NCBI GenBank assembly: GCA_945872285.1
Contig: CAMBZR010000062.1
Span: 1 to 20,973, forward strand
Source of the DNA: Bordetella parapertussis
GTDB lineage: Bacteria; Pseudomonadota; Gammaproteobacteria; Burkholderiales; Burkholderiaceae_B
Length of the DNA: 20,973 bases
Direction: 5' to 3'
Both the position numbers and the translations under genes were made by a program. Each line of letters starts with the position of its first letter. Position 1 is the stretch's first letter. Positions 7,885 to 15,304 of this stretch are shown one piece after another. The notes beneath the pieces are model-generated. The model did not search any database. It worked only from the letters and a program-made list of their open reading frames with translations, and was not told where the DNA came from.

Positions 7885-9568
7885 GGGTCACTCGCTCAGT
7901 TTGTCTGGTGTCAAAGCCGCCAAATCTTGCCTGTACGGTACGTGGGTCAAGCAGGCCTTGCGTCATTTTATAAATCGCAACCTGGCCGGCCGACTGACGT
8001 TGCGGCTCGCCGTCGACTTGCGCACGCTGACTTCTGTCGCTAAACCAACGATATAAACCGACCCCATCGCAATGTTTAACCCCCTGCAAAAACTCTGGTT
8101 CATCCAGGGGATCAATCATTTCTGCGACCACCGTACGCCCGACTGTGCCGCGCAGCGTGGCAATGGCGTGCTTGCAATGCGCGCAGCCCTGCTCGCGACG
8201 AAAGCGCAAGACACTTCGTGGCACGCTCAAGCGCTCTTCGATGACGCGAAGCCATGCTTCAAACCACTGTTGATTACGAAGTTGCCCGAGCGCACAGCGC
8301 CAGTGAAAATTCTCGAGCACTTGTTCGACCGTCAGGCAGCAATGGGGGCAAAGCTTCGCCATGAGCGCCTGATACACGAGTAACTTTAAAATTCCTGGCG
8401 TCGCAAGCAGATCGCGTGCCACGCCAATAAAACTAGAGCCTAGTCGTTCAGGTATTAACAAAGCGGACCCCGCATGAACCGTCGTGTAAAGACTCACGCC
8501 GCAAGCGGCTAAATCCATAAAAGCTCGACCCGTAGTGTGGTCTCTGATTTCTCCGATCAACAGATCGTTCATAGCAGAACGCTTAATTGCCTTAAGCTTG
8601 CTATCAAACGAGTGATCGTCTTGCTCGGTCACACTGCGACACACGGTGTTTTGCAGCGCGTTGGGAATCAAATATTCGACTGGATCTTCGAGCGTGATCA
8701 CTTTGCGATCGGTGGGGATGACGCGCATCAAGGTCGCAATCGTGGTGGATTTTCCGCAACCCACGGTACCCGCCAAGATCACCGCACCACCCTCGGTCAG
8801 TTGAACACGTTCGAACAAGTCAATCTGAGCGGGCAGATAGCCCAGCGCCTGTAACGTCGGCGTCAAGTGTGTGGTGTTCATCACCAATAACCGCAAACAC
8901 ACCGAAGGACCCACATCGGTGGCAAGCGAAGCCCATCTCAGCAAAAGGCTTTGGCCATTAATGCTTCGATTTAAACGGCCCTGCTGTTCAATCATCGGAT
9001 CAAAGACCGCGCCGTTCCCTCCCTCGATATCCATCCACGCGACAGCAAGCATATCGAGCACGGTCGAGGTCGGCAGACTCGCAAAGTGGACGGGCGATAC
9101 ATAGCGACCAGAAATCGTAAAAAATACCGCTGACGAATATTGATTCCGGTTGACATTAAAGTGAATATCGCTGGCTTGATGTTCGACGCCCCAGCGCAAT
9201 AAATCATTGAACGCAGCGCAAAGCGCACCTTGTTGCGACTGACGATCGGCTTGCAACCCCACCGAGGCAGCGATCTGCTCAGTCGCGGTCTTGTCGATCG
9301 CGAGTAATAAGGCGGGGGGCAAGACAAACAGGTGCGGTTGATTTAAGCGAAAGCCTCTACTCTGTAATAAATCAAGTAAAGCGTGAGTCTGATCGTCGTA
9401 ACAATAATCAAGCAAAGCAAAGACCGCGACACTTCCATCAGAAAAACAGACGGGACACACTCGGCCCCGCAAACTCAGAACATCAAGTTCTTGTGCCAGC
9501 GAGCGCTCGAAGGCGGGCACCAGACGCGTCAGGCTCTCGTGTGTCGGGATCTCTAGGTATTCAAGCAT
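7877..9568 (-). CDS. pilQ: Type IVb pilus assembly ATPase PilQ (GspE/PilB superfamily)
   Basis: Cytoplasmic hexameric ATPase that powers pilus extension. The 563-residue product has a divergent N-terminal domain (with CPVC at 38-41), then a conserved ATPase core. This core has a Walker A motif GTVGCGKSTT at 267-276, an Asp box LEDPVEY at 293-299, a Walker B motif LLIGEIRD at 336-343, and a His box TVHAGSA at 363-369. Two CxxC pairs, CPHC (407-410) and CAHC (462-465), form the metal site typical of these ATPases. All catalytic motifs are intact. The name follows the R64 scheme, in which PilQ is the ATPase and not the type IVa secretin of that name. The ATG at 9568 directly follows the pilP TAA, with AGGA seven bases upstream. 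No retraction ATPase is present. Confidence 0.95.
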   Translation of the reverse strand: MLEYLEIPTHESLTRLVPAFERSLAQELDVLSLRGRVCPVCFSDGSVAVFALLDYCYDDQTHALLDLLQSRGFRLNQPHLFVLPPALLLAIDKTATEQIAASVGLQADRQSQQGALCAAFNDLLRWGVEHQASDIHFNVNRNQYSSAVFFTISGRYVSPVHFASLPTSTVLDMLAVAWMDIEGGNGAVFDPMIEQQGRLNRSINGQSLLLRWASLATDVGPSVCLRLLVMNTTHLTPTLQALGYLPAQIDLFERVQLTEGGAVILAGTVGCGKSTTIATLMRVIPTDRKVITLEDPVEYLIPNALQNTVCRSVTEQDDHSFDSKLKAIKRSAMNDLLIGEIRDHTTGRAFMDLAACGVSLYTTVHAGSALLIPERLGSSFIGVARDLLATPGILKLLVYQALMAKLCPHCCLTVEQVLENFHWRCALGQLRNQQWFEAWLRVIEERLSVPRSVLRFRREQGCAHCKHAIATLRGTVGRTVVAEMIDPLDEPEFLQGVKHCDGVGLYRWFSDRSQRAQVDGEPQRQSAGQVAIYKMTQGLLDPRTVQARFGGFDTRQTERVTRA

Positions 9569-10015
9569 TTATTGTCCTTTGCTTAAGCACAAAATCTCAG
9601 ACTGCTCGATTTTTTTTAAATACACACACGGAGGTGCGATGCGCTCAAGGGTGTATTGCTGCAAGTGACCCCAAACCGGCTTGGCTCGCGAGCTTTTAAA
9701 GACGTGAGGCTCAGACTCGAGCAAGACCTCTGCAGTGAGCGTTTTTCCTAGGCCATAAATTGCCAGGACTTGATTGCTTTGAGCCGCGGACAGCGCTGGG
9801 TCATGACCGGCGTCTGGCGCCGCAACCACACCAAAGATATTTTTTCTGGCTGCCATCAAGGCCGCCTGCGAATCCAGTCGCAACAGTTCGTCAATCGTCG
9901 ACTGAGGCAACGTATCGGTCGCCCGGGCCAGCCCCCCAAAAAACAAGAAACCTAAACTGAGTCCCGCTAGATGCCGGGCAAGTCGTCGGTTGCGTTCATT
10001 TGTGTGTGTGTTCAA
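9569..10015 (-). CDS. pilP: Type IVb pilus biogenesis protein PilP
   Basis: Small periplasm-facing protein of the R64 PilP kind, thought to connect the inner-membrane complex to the secretin. The 148-residue product has a basic N-terminus, a hydrophobic segment near residues 16-30 ending in ARA/T (a plausible signal peptidase site), then TIDELLRLDSQAALMAARK, typical of the family. A small C-terminal domain ends in CVYLKKIEQSEILCLSKGQ, with two cysteines. The start is TTG at 10015, since no in-frame ATG exists nearby and AGGAG sits six bases upstream. It overlaps pilO by 20 bases and abuts pilQ. The family assignment leans on size, the conserved SQAALMAA region and operon position. Confidence 0.8.
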   Translation of the reverse strand: MNTHTNERNRRLARHLAGLSLGFLFFGGLARATDTLPQSTIDELLRLDSQAALMAARKNIFGVVAAPDAGHDPALSAAQSNQVLAIYGLGKTLTAEVLLESEPHVFKSSRAKPVWGHLQQYTLERIAPPCVYLKKIEQSEILCLSKGQ

Positions 10016-11321
10016 ACATATCTCCTATTAATTGCACGACCAAGACGCTGCGCGTGAGCGCTTGACCCGACAGGTTCCCAACCTCTAGCGTGGCGCTGCG
10101 CCAGCGCACCGGCATCTGTAATTTCTGTAACGCGATCACCGAGCGCAAAGGGCCTTTAAAAACGAGCGAACGTTTTTGCCAGTTTGGCAAAGCGACTGGC
10201 AGTGCGATCGGTTGACCTTGCGTATCAAGCGGCGCGGTCAAAAGCAGCTTAGCGGCTAGCCCGAGTTGAATATGTTCGAATAAGGGGCTGAGCGTTTGCA
10301 GCGTATGCATCCAATCAGGCTGTAGCGTGTCTTGCGTGAGATCAAGCGAGTACGCAGCCTGACTCACCGACCAAACCAAAGAGGCGCGATCCAGCGCAAC
10401 AGCGTGCAGCGTCCAAGCAGCAGGCTTCACCGCCTCTAGGTGCCGATTTAACGCAAACCGATGTTGTCGACGATATTGAGCGGCGCAAGACCAGTCAAAC
10501 GAAACCGGCTCACACTGCACCTGCACCAACTTCCAGCCGGTCGGGTCAAACGGCACACGGCGCCAGTCTGCCAGCACTCGATTCAGGTCTGCAAAACCAT
10601 GCACGGGATGCTGCAACGCATATTGATTTAGCACGTCAAACCAGCGTTGCGTAGGGTTTTCGTCGCGCACGTGGCTATCAAACGCAGGCGCACGATATAG
10701 CCATTGCGCCAGCGCAGCAGTAACGACCAAACCCGCAACGAGCAGTGTACGAACCCCGAGGGTAGAGCCGGCAACCTGACTGACCAGCAAGCGTGCCGAC
10801 TCTGAGCATTTTTCACTGAGCCAGACGGGTAGCGCACCCGAGCTTGTCGCCAACTCTTGATGCACCTGCAAATTCGGAAACCTCAGTCGCAATGGTTCGA
10901 GCGCCTCTTGCGCGGCTTGAAGGTTGGCAAACCAACGGTCTGTTTGCGCCAAAATTGAACCTGCATGCGCAGCAACCAACCAGCAACCGCCTTCTTCAAA
11001 GCGCACCAAACACGCGAGAGCCCCCACTGGATACGCTGTTGAAAACAACGCCGCAGCAGAAAAGATGCCGGATGCTTGCGCAAAGTACTGTTTTTCAAGC
11101 TGGACACATCCTGCGACCGTCGCGGGCGTACCCGTCACTAAGTAATGGGTCGCACGCAAGCGACGTGCACGTTTACGTGCCAGCTTCATGGGCTGACCGC
11201 CCACCACTGCGCCCCAATTCATGCCAAAGATCAGGGGTTGGCCTAAGGCGTTGCGCAACACAACGGTCTTTTCAGTCGTCTTACGCGCAGGGCTTAAAAA
11301 AGTTTTCACTCGCACGACCAC
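9996..11321 (-). CDS. pilO: Type IVb pilus biogenesis protein PilO (PilO2 family)
   Basis: Predicted inner-membrane assembly protein of the R64 PilO2 family, not related to the type IVa PilO alignment protein by simple homology. The N-terminal ~190 residues look like the cytoplasmic part, with a 'FGMNWGAVVGGQ' segment near the start. One membrane helix follows (LLVAGLVVTAALAQWLY), then a large periplasmic domain. Start choice: GTG at 11321 (441 residues) lies one base after the pilN stop, with GAAGG eight bases upstream; a TTG at 11339 (447 residues) would overlap pilN but has no Shine-Dalgarno. The end overlaps pilP by 20 bases. The assignment rests on topology and operon position more than on catalytic motifs. 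Confidence 0.82.
   Translation of the reverse strand: MVVRVKTFLSPARKTTEKTVVLRNALGQPLIFGMNWGAVVGGQPMKLARKRARRLRATHYLVTGTPATVAGCVQLEKQYFAQASGIFSAAALFSTAYPVGALACLVRFEEGGCWLVAAHAGSILAQTDRWFANLQAAQEALEPLRLRFPNLQVHQELATSSGALPVWLSEKCSESARLLVSQVAGSTLGVRTLLVAGLVVTAALAQWLYRAPAFDSHVRDENPTQRWFDVLNQYALQHPVHGFADLNRVLADWRRVPFDPTGWKLVQVQCEPVSFDWSCAAQYRRQHRFALNRHLEAVKPAAWTLHAVALDRASLVWSVSQAAYSLDLTQDTLQPDWMHTLQTLSPLFEHIQLGLAAKLLLTAPLDTQGQPIALPVALPNWQKRSLVFKGPLRSVIALQKLQMPVRWRSATLEVGNLSGQALTRSVLVVQLIGDMFEHTHK
10022..10026 (-). promoter_or_regulatory. Ribosome-binding site supporting the TTG start of pilP
   Basis: The minus strand reads AGGAG, six bases before the TTG at 10015. A nearby ATG belongs to the pilO frame and leads to its stop codon after a few residues, so it cannot start pilP. 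Confidence 0.6.
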
Positions 11322-11322
11322 G

Positions 11323-12933
11323 CTAAAAACCTTCTTCAACTTGCGCAGTCACAACAAGCAGTGTGACCAGACGACTTTGCTTGGTGCGATCGCTACCGCC
11401 TAAGCCCAATGGCGCATCTGCAGTCAGGCGCAAACGCTCTGCTTCACCTTGTTTTTGATCAAAACCCGAAATCAGCATAGGCTGACCTGGCCTAAGCGCA
11501 ACTTGTTGCACGGTGCCATTGCCGTCAATGGTGATTTGCTGAATCTGCATGCGGCTACTTTGCTCGCCAAGCGTCACGGTTTTGAGTGGTTGTGCAACCG
11601 TATTGTCGTAGGCGACCGACAACAGTATTTGTCCGTCTTCTTGCGCGTCGGGCAACAAGGTCAGAAACGATCCGACGGTTTCTTCTTTTTGGCTCACCGA
11701 CATCGTTGACGACGCGCTCGAAGACTGGGCCAGGCCCGTTGCGCCAAGCGCAGACGTTTTAATCTGATCGATATACGAGAACGTTGTGCGCATCGCATGG
11801 GTGACCGGCCGCTTATTCAGGGTTAAGACAGGCATTGTTACGTGACGTAAGACAGTGCCGTACTTTGCCAACGCCTTGACGATTAGCTTTGAAGACTGCA
11901 CCGGGCCATGCGCCGCGCTCAGTGCTGACTGCGCAGCGCCGACTCCTGCTGCGCTGAGCGGCGCTGACAACGCTGCCGTAAAGCCGCTGTGTGTCAACAA
12001 CGCATCCCAGTCAAAGCCTAGCTCTAAGTCTTCGTGGGTCAGTAAAGCAATCTCTTCAAAAATCAGCCTGACCCGACGCGTCATATTTCGATTTTCGCGC
12101 TCAACAAAACGACCAACCGCTTGCAGCACGTCGGGTGTATCCGTGACAATTAACGAACTCAAGGCACCGGGCTGCGCAACGACCACACCCGCGCGTGTCA
12201 AAAATGGCTCGATCCGCAGCCGAATGGCATCGAGGGTGTGCTGCTCAGTGCTTTTAAGCGAACTGTGTGACGTACTGTCAAAACCGCCAGTCTTCGCATG
12301 ACCACTACGCCCAAGCCGCGCCTCAGCTTGGGCCGACAGAGTTAACGCGCGCACATCAAACACTTGGGTGCGGGTGCGATAAAACTCAAGCGCCTGATTG
12401 TGATAACGCCAGCTTAAACTTAAGCGCCGTGCGATTTGATCAAGAATGTCTGGAAGTGGCTGTGGCCCAAGCTCTAGAAGAACTTGGTGCGGCATCGCGG
12501 CAACCGGTGTCACTGTGCCTACACTTAAGCGAGACAGAAAACTCTCGGCTGGCAATAAGGCCTCGGGCTTAATGTGTACGGGGATACCGGTTGTTTGGGT
12601 GATCCGTTGCGCCAGCAAAACCAGATCGCTTTTTGCGCCGCGATAAAGCATGGTTGTATTGACTTTTTTTCGCAGCGCGACCGGCAACGTGACGTCGCGA
12701 GCTAAGGGTACGGCGCGACTCATGAGCCAAGGCTTTGCCACCTGTTGCGCTTTAAGTTTTTCGGCACGATTATTGGTACGCGCATCAAAGGCTGCTCGCT
12801 TAGTGTCAATTGAATCTTTTGCTTGTGTCGCCTCGGCCTGGCGTTGCGCAAAGCGTTGTTGAATCGCGCAACCATTTAAAGCAAACGTCAGAACACCTAA
12901 CCAGGCGTATTGACCTGCACGCTTGAGACTCAT
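11323..12933 (-). CDS. pilN: Type IVb pilus outer-membrane secretin PilN (lipoprotein)
   Basis: Predicted multimeric outer-membrane channel through which the pilus exits. The 536-residue protein starts with a lipoprotein signal (LTFALNGC, lipidated Cys22). N-domains follow to about residue 290, including the LPDILDQIARRLSLSWRY region near 160 and an N1-like SLIVTDTPDVLQAVGRFVE near 260. The C-terminal ~245 residues form the secretin core, with PVLTLNKRPVTHAM and the late PGQPMLISGF and SRLVTLLVVTAQV motifs. The R64 and BfpB secretins share this lipoprotein form. The ATG at 12933 overlaps the pilL stop as ATGA, a coupled start. The protein ends just before pilO. Confidence 0.93.
   Translation of the reverse strand: MSLKRAGQYAWLGVLTFALNGCAIQQRFAQRQAEATQAKDSIDTKRAAFDARTNNRAEKLKAQQVAKPWLMSRAVPLARDVTLPVALRKKVNTTMLYRGAKSDLVLLAQRITQTTGIPVHIKPEALLPAESFLSRLSVGTVTPVAAMPHQVLLELGPQPLPDILDQIARRLSLSWRYHNQALEFYRTRTQVFDVRALTLSAQAEARLGRSGHAKTGGFDSTSHSSLKSTEQHTLDAIRLRIEPFLTRAGVVVAQPGALSSLIVTDTPDVLQAVGRFVERENRNMTRRVRLIFEEIALLTHEDLELGFDWDALLTHSGFTAALSAPLSAAGVGAAQSALSAAHGPVQSSKLIVKALAKYGTVLRHVTMPVLTLNKRPVTHAMRTTFSYIDQIKTSALGATGLAQSSSASSTMSVSQKEETVGSFLTLLPDAQEDGQILLSVAYDNTVAQPLKTVTLGEQSSRMQIQQITIDGNGTVQQVALRPGQPMLISGFDQKQGEAERLRLTADAPLGLGGSDRTKQSRLVTLLVVTAQVEEGF
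11330..11334 (-). promoter_or_regulatory. Ribosome-binding site favouring the GTG start of pilO
   Basis: GAAGG lies eight bases before the GTG at 11321 and is inside the last codons of pilN. The alternative upstream TTG at 11339 has no comparable site. Confidence 0.45.
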
Positions 12934-13739
12934 GTCGATGCCCCATCACCCATGCTGCGATCGCAGGGTTCGGCGAGCGGCACAATACGCAAGACCTGAT
13001 TGGAATAAAAACATGGTTGCAAAGGGCGCTCAGACAACTCGGTCGAGGCCAGTAAGGCCTGCACGGAAGTGACAAAGTCGTCTGAAAAGCTAGCGGAGGC
13101 CGACAACGGTATGTCGCTGTCGAGCGCCCAATGCTCTGTCTCGAAGCGCCAGCCACTTAAACCCGCCCACCGGGTTAAGGCCTGCCTAAGATGCAGGTCA
13201 GTGTGACTGACCGAGAAAAAAGGTCGCGGCGTGGCCGAGGCGTTTGGTTGTGCTGAAGTGCGCGAGCCCAAGACAGGCTTTGCCTCAGGCGTCTGGTGTA
13301 GCCGGGCAACCCCACGGACGTCGAACTCAGGCTCCGGAGCCTGGGGGCTGGCTACTGGCCAAGCCGCCACTGCGCTTAATCGTCGCGCTCGCGCTTGTAA
13401 CCCAGCCGATCGAAACGATAAAGCAGGGTAAACGCCTTCAAGTATTGTGTAAGGACCCTGACGAACATAGCTCAAGACCTGTTCGCCTTGCGCACTAGCA
13501 CCCAAAATAATCGGCAAAAGTTGCCCCGGCAACCATTGCAGCCAAGTGCGAGAGGAATCCGAGAACACTTGCAGTGGCGCAACGGCGCGATCGCCAGACA
13601 GTCGCCAACCAAAGTCGAGTTTGCCGGAGGGGTTTTGGGTGCCGCTCGGTTGTTCGCTCGGCCAGGGACGCGTTGCTGGTCCCATGCATCCTGAGAGTAA
13701 TATAAACGACAGTAACCACCAGCTACTACGCAAAGTCAT
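12930..13739 (-). CDS. pilL: TcpQ/PilL-type pilus assembly lipoprotein
   Basis: First gene of the pil operon. The 269-residue product has a lipoprotein signal (SFILLSGC, Cys18). Residues about 42-120 (DFGWRLSGD, PLQVFSDSSRTWLQW, YVRQGPYTILEG, LSFR..., ARARR) recall the N-terminal domain of VirB9/TrbG-type outer-membrane core proteins. A Pro/Ala-rich linker follows. Residues ~178-255 (LRQALTRWAGLSGW, then DSDIPLSASASFSDDF and YSNQVLRIV) match the TcpQ C-terminal domain that interacts with the pilus secretin. This role in localising or stabilising PilN is inferred from TcpQ family knowledge. The ATG at 13739 has only a weak Shine-Dalgarno. It overlaps pilN by four bases. Confidence 0.82.
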   Translation of the reverse strand: MTLRSSWWLLSFILLSGCMGPATRPWPSEQPSGTQNPSGKLDFGWRLSGDRAVAPLQVFSDSSRTWLQWLPGQLLPIILGASAQGEQVLSYVRQGPYTILEGVYPALSFRSAGLQARARRLSAVAAWPVASPQAPEPEFDVRGVARLHQTPEAKPVLGSRTSAQPNASATPRPFFSVSHTDLHLRQALTRWAGLSGWRFETEHWALDSDIPLSASASFSDDFVTSVQALLASTELSERPLQPCFYSNQVLRIVPLAEPCDRSMGDGAST

Positions 13740-13794
13740 GATCTGCTTGTCCGCAAAAATTCAACGAGCCGTCATGTTGAACTTTGCGCGCACA

Positions 13795-13810
13795 TCACAC
13801 AATTGTGTGA
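13795..13810. promoter_or_regulatory. Perfect 16-bp palindrome upstream of pilL, candidate operator
   Basis: The sequence TCACACAATTGTGTGA is identical to its reverse complement. It lies 56-71 bases before the pilL ATG, in the gap after the UgpB-like gene's terminator. On the minus strand the TTGTGT inside it could serve as a -35 element, with CAACAT 17 bases on as a weak -10, each matching only three of six consensus bases. A dimeric regulator site at the pil promoter is a reasonable guess; the regulator is unknown. Confidence 0.4.
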
Positions 13811-13836
13811 CACACGCATAGACGAAAATGACGCAT

Positions 13837-13864
13837 AAAAAAAGAGGCCCTCAGGCCTCTTTTT
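13837..13864 (-). terminator. Rho-independent terminator after the UgpB-like gene
   Basis: AAAAAGAGGCC and GGCCTCTTTTT flank a four-base loop. The six core GAGGCC/GGCCTC pairs are extended by A/T pairs, and a T-run follows on both strands. On the minus strand it starts just after the stop of the binding-protein gene, so it closes that unit and isolates the pil operon. Its symmetry makes it potentially bidirectional. Confidence 0.9.
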
Positions 13865-13876
13865 GTCGCGTTCTAT

Positions 13877-15253
13877 TTATTTATTTCGCGTATTGGCGGC
13901 TGGCTTTTTTAAGGTTGGGTCTTGCATCAACGGCCGTGCCTCATCTAGCGCCATTGTGAGTGCGGCCACTGGTGGCGTATTACCCGACAAGGCTGCATCA
14001 AACTGACGACTAAGAATTGGCTCGATGCTATGGTAATTACGAGCCCGAAATCCGCGGCTATTTTTGTCGCTGACCTGACGCATCGAATCAACAAGCAAAC
14101 GAATCCCCGGCACTTTGTCATACAACGAAACGTTAGCAGCCCGATACGCCGCATCAGTCAAGGGTAGATAGCCCGTGCTTTGATGCCAATTGGCAGCGAT
14201 AACAGGTTTAGAAAGATAGGCCAAGAAAGACACCGTGGCTTTGTCGGCAGGCTTGGTATGGCCCGAGACAGCCCAGAACGCTCCGCCACTCACAAACGGC
14301 GCGCCCGCTTTGGGGCTCACCTGATCATAGAACGGCAAAGGGGCCATCCCAAAGCTTAAACCGCGAGTATCAAGCATCTGACCAAGCGCGCCCGAAGTGG
14401 TTGTGACGACGGCACACTTATTCTTTGCAAAGAGCGCATCGGCCTCAGTGCCATTGCTATTTTGCGTCAATAACTCAGACCGCTTCCAACTCACCATGAT
14501 TGACATGTGACGCATGAACACTGCGTCAGCAAGATTAAGGTCGAGTTGCTGCTTGACAGCATCAAGTCCATTGCCGGGCGTCACAAAGAGCGTATTGTTC
14601 AGCGGCGCTAGGTTTTCTAGATGGGTGTTGACTTGTTGGCTGATCCCAAAGGGGCACTCGTAGTGGGCTTTATCGCGCAGGGCGAGCAATTGATTTTGCA
14701 ACTCGGGCCAAGTGCGGGCCGGTTTTGTTGGGTCGAGCCCAGCTTTTTTGTACCCGTCGAGGTTATAAAACATGACAGGGATTTCGGCCATGAACGGAAA
14801 CGCCAACAACCGGCCCTTCGCGTCACGCATAAATCCTGTGGTCTGAGGTAAAAACCAGTTCAAATCTGCAATCGGATAGAGCTTAAGCAGATCGTAGAGC
14901 GGAATAATATTTTTGTGCTGCGCAATCACTTCGGGCGAACGGTTATCTTCGATTTGCACGAGGTTAGGCTTACCCGCCCCCGGCGAGGCCATCGCCGCGG
15001 TCGCCTGAGCGCGTAAAGCTGCCTGATGATCAAAGCCCTTGAGCACAACCCTAACGTCGGCTTGCTCGCTATTAAATTGCTTGGTGATTTTTTCAAATTC
15101 GGCTTTATTCACCGAACTTAAGGTATGCCAAACCTGTACTTCGATCGGCTCGGCTTTTGCCAGGCCGGCGATCAGACAGCTTGCGCTGGCGAGCACTGCA
15201 AAACGTATAAAGACATTCACGCTGTAATTTCCGTTAAAAAGTGTCATGCTCAT
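13877..15253 (-). CDS. UgpB-like extracellular solute-binding protein
   Basis: Periplasmic ABC-transporter binding protein of the family that includes E. coli UgpB (glycerol-3-phosphate). The 458-residue product has a signal peptide ending AGLAKA/E, then VQVWHTLSSVNKAEFEKI, an opening like UgpB's 'FWHSM'. Further matches are KPNLVQIED, MFYNLDGYKKAGLDP, a CAVVTTTSGAL segment and AANWHQSTGYLPLTDAAY near the C-terminus. The ATG at 15253 is used here; a GTG at 15220, with a weak GGA upstream, would give a more compact signal peptide. No permease or ATPase genes adjoin it, so the transporter partner is elsewhere or absent. Substrate cannot be fixed from sequence; glycerol-phosphate or a sugar is inferred from family. 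A strong terminator follows. Confidence 0.87.
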   Translation of the reverse strand: MSMTLFNGNYSVNVFIRFAVLASASCLIAGLAKAEPIEVQVWHTLSSVNKAEFEKITKQFNSEQADVRVVLKGFDHQAALRAQATAAMASPGAGKPNLVQIEDNRSPEVIAQHKNIIPLYDLLKLYPIADLNWFLPQTTGFMRDAKGRLLAFPFMAEIPVMFYNLDGYKKAGLDPTKPARTWPELQNQLLALRDKAHYECPFGISQQVNTHLENLAPLNNTLFVTPGNGLDAVKQQLDLNLADAVFMRHMSIMVSWKRSELLTQNSNGTEADALFAKNKCAVVTTTSGALGQMLDTRGLSFGMAPLPFYDQVSPKAGAPFVSGGAFWAVSGHTKPADKATVSFLAYLSKPVIAANWHQSTGYLPLTDAAYRAANVSLYDKVPGIRLLVDSMRQVSDKNSRGFRARNYHSIEPILSRQFDAALSGNTPPVAALTMALDEARPLMQDPTLKKPAANTRNK

Positions 15254-15304
15254 GTTAAACAGGTCAGTCGCCCCAAAACAGATGGCGCAATCGTGACAAC
15301 GGCC

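Noticed and set aside
9569..10015. Reading the small gene between pilO and pilQ as a type IVa PilP pilotin-like protein
   Set aside because: It lacks the lipoprotein signal and layout of type IVa PilP, and the neighbours follow the R64 order, so the R64 PilP name fits better.
10844..11326. Plus-strand open frame of 160 codons opposite pilO
   Set aside because: Antisense shadow of pilO with low-complexity composition and no ribosome-binding site or motif that I can see.
13869..13886. TATT tandem repeat at the end of the UgpB-like gene
   Set aside because: Only three units long and spans the stop codon; too short to suggest phase variation or a mobile-element footprint.
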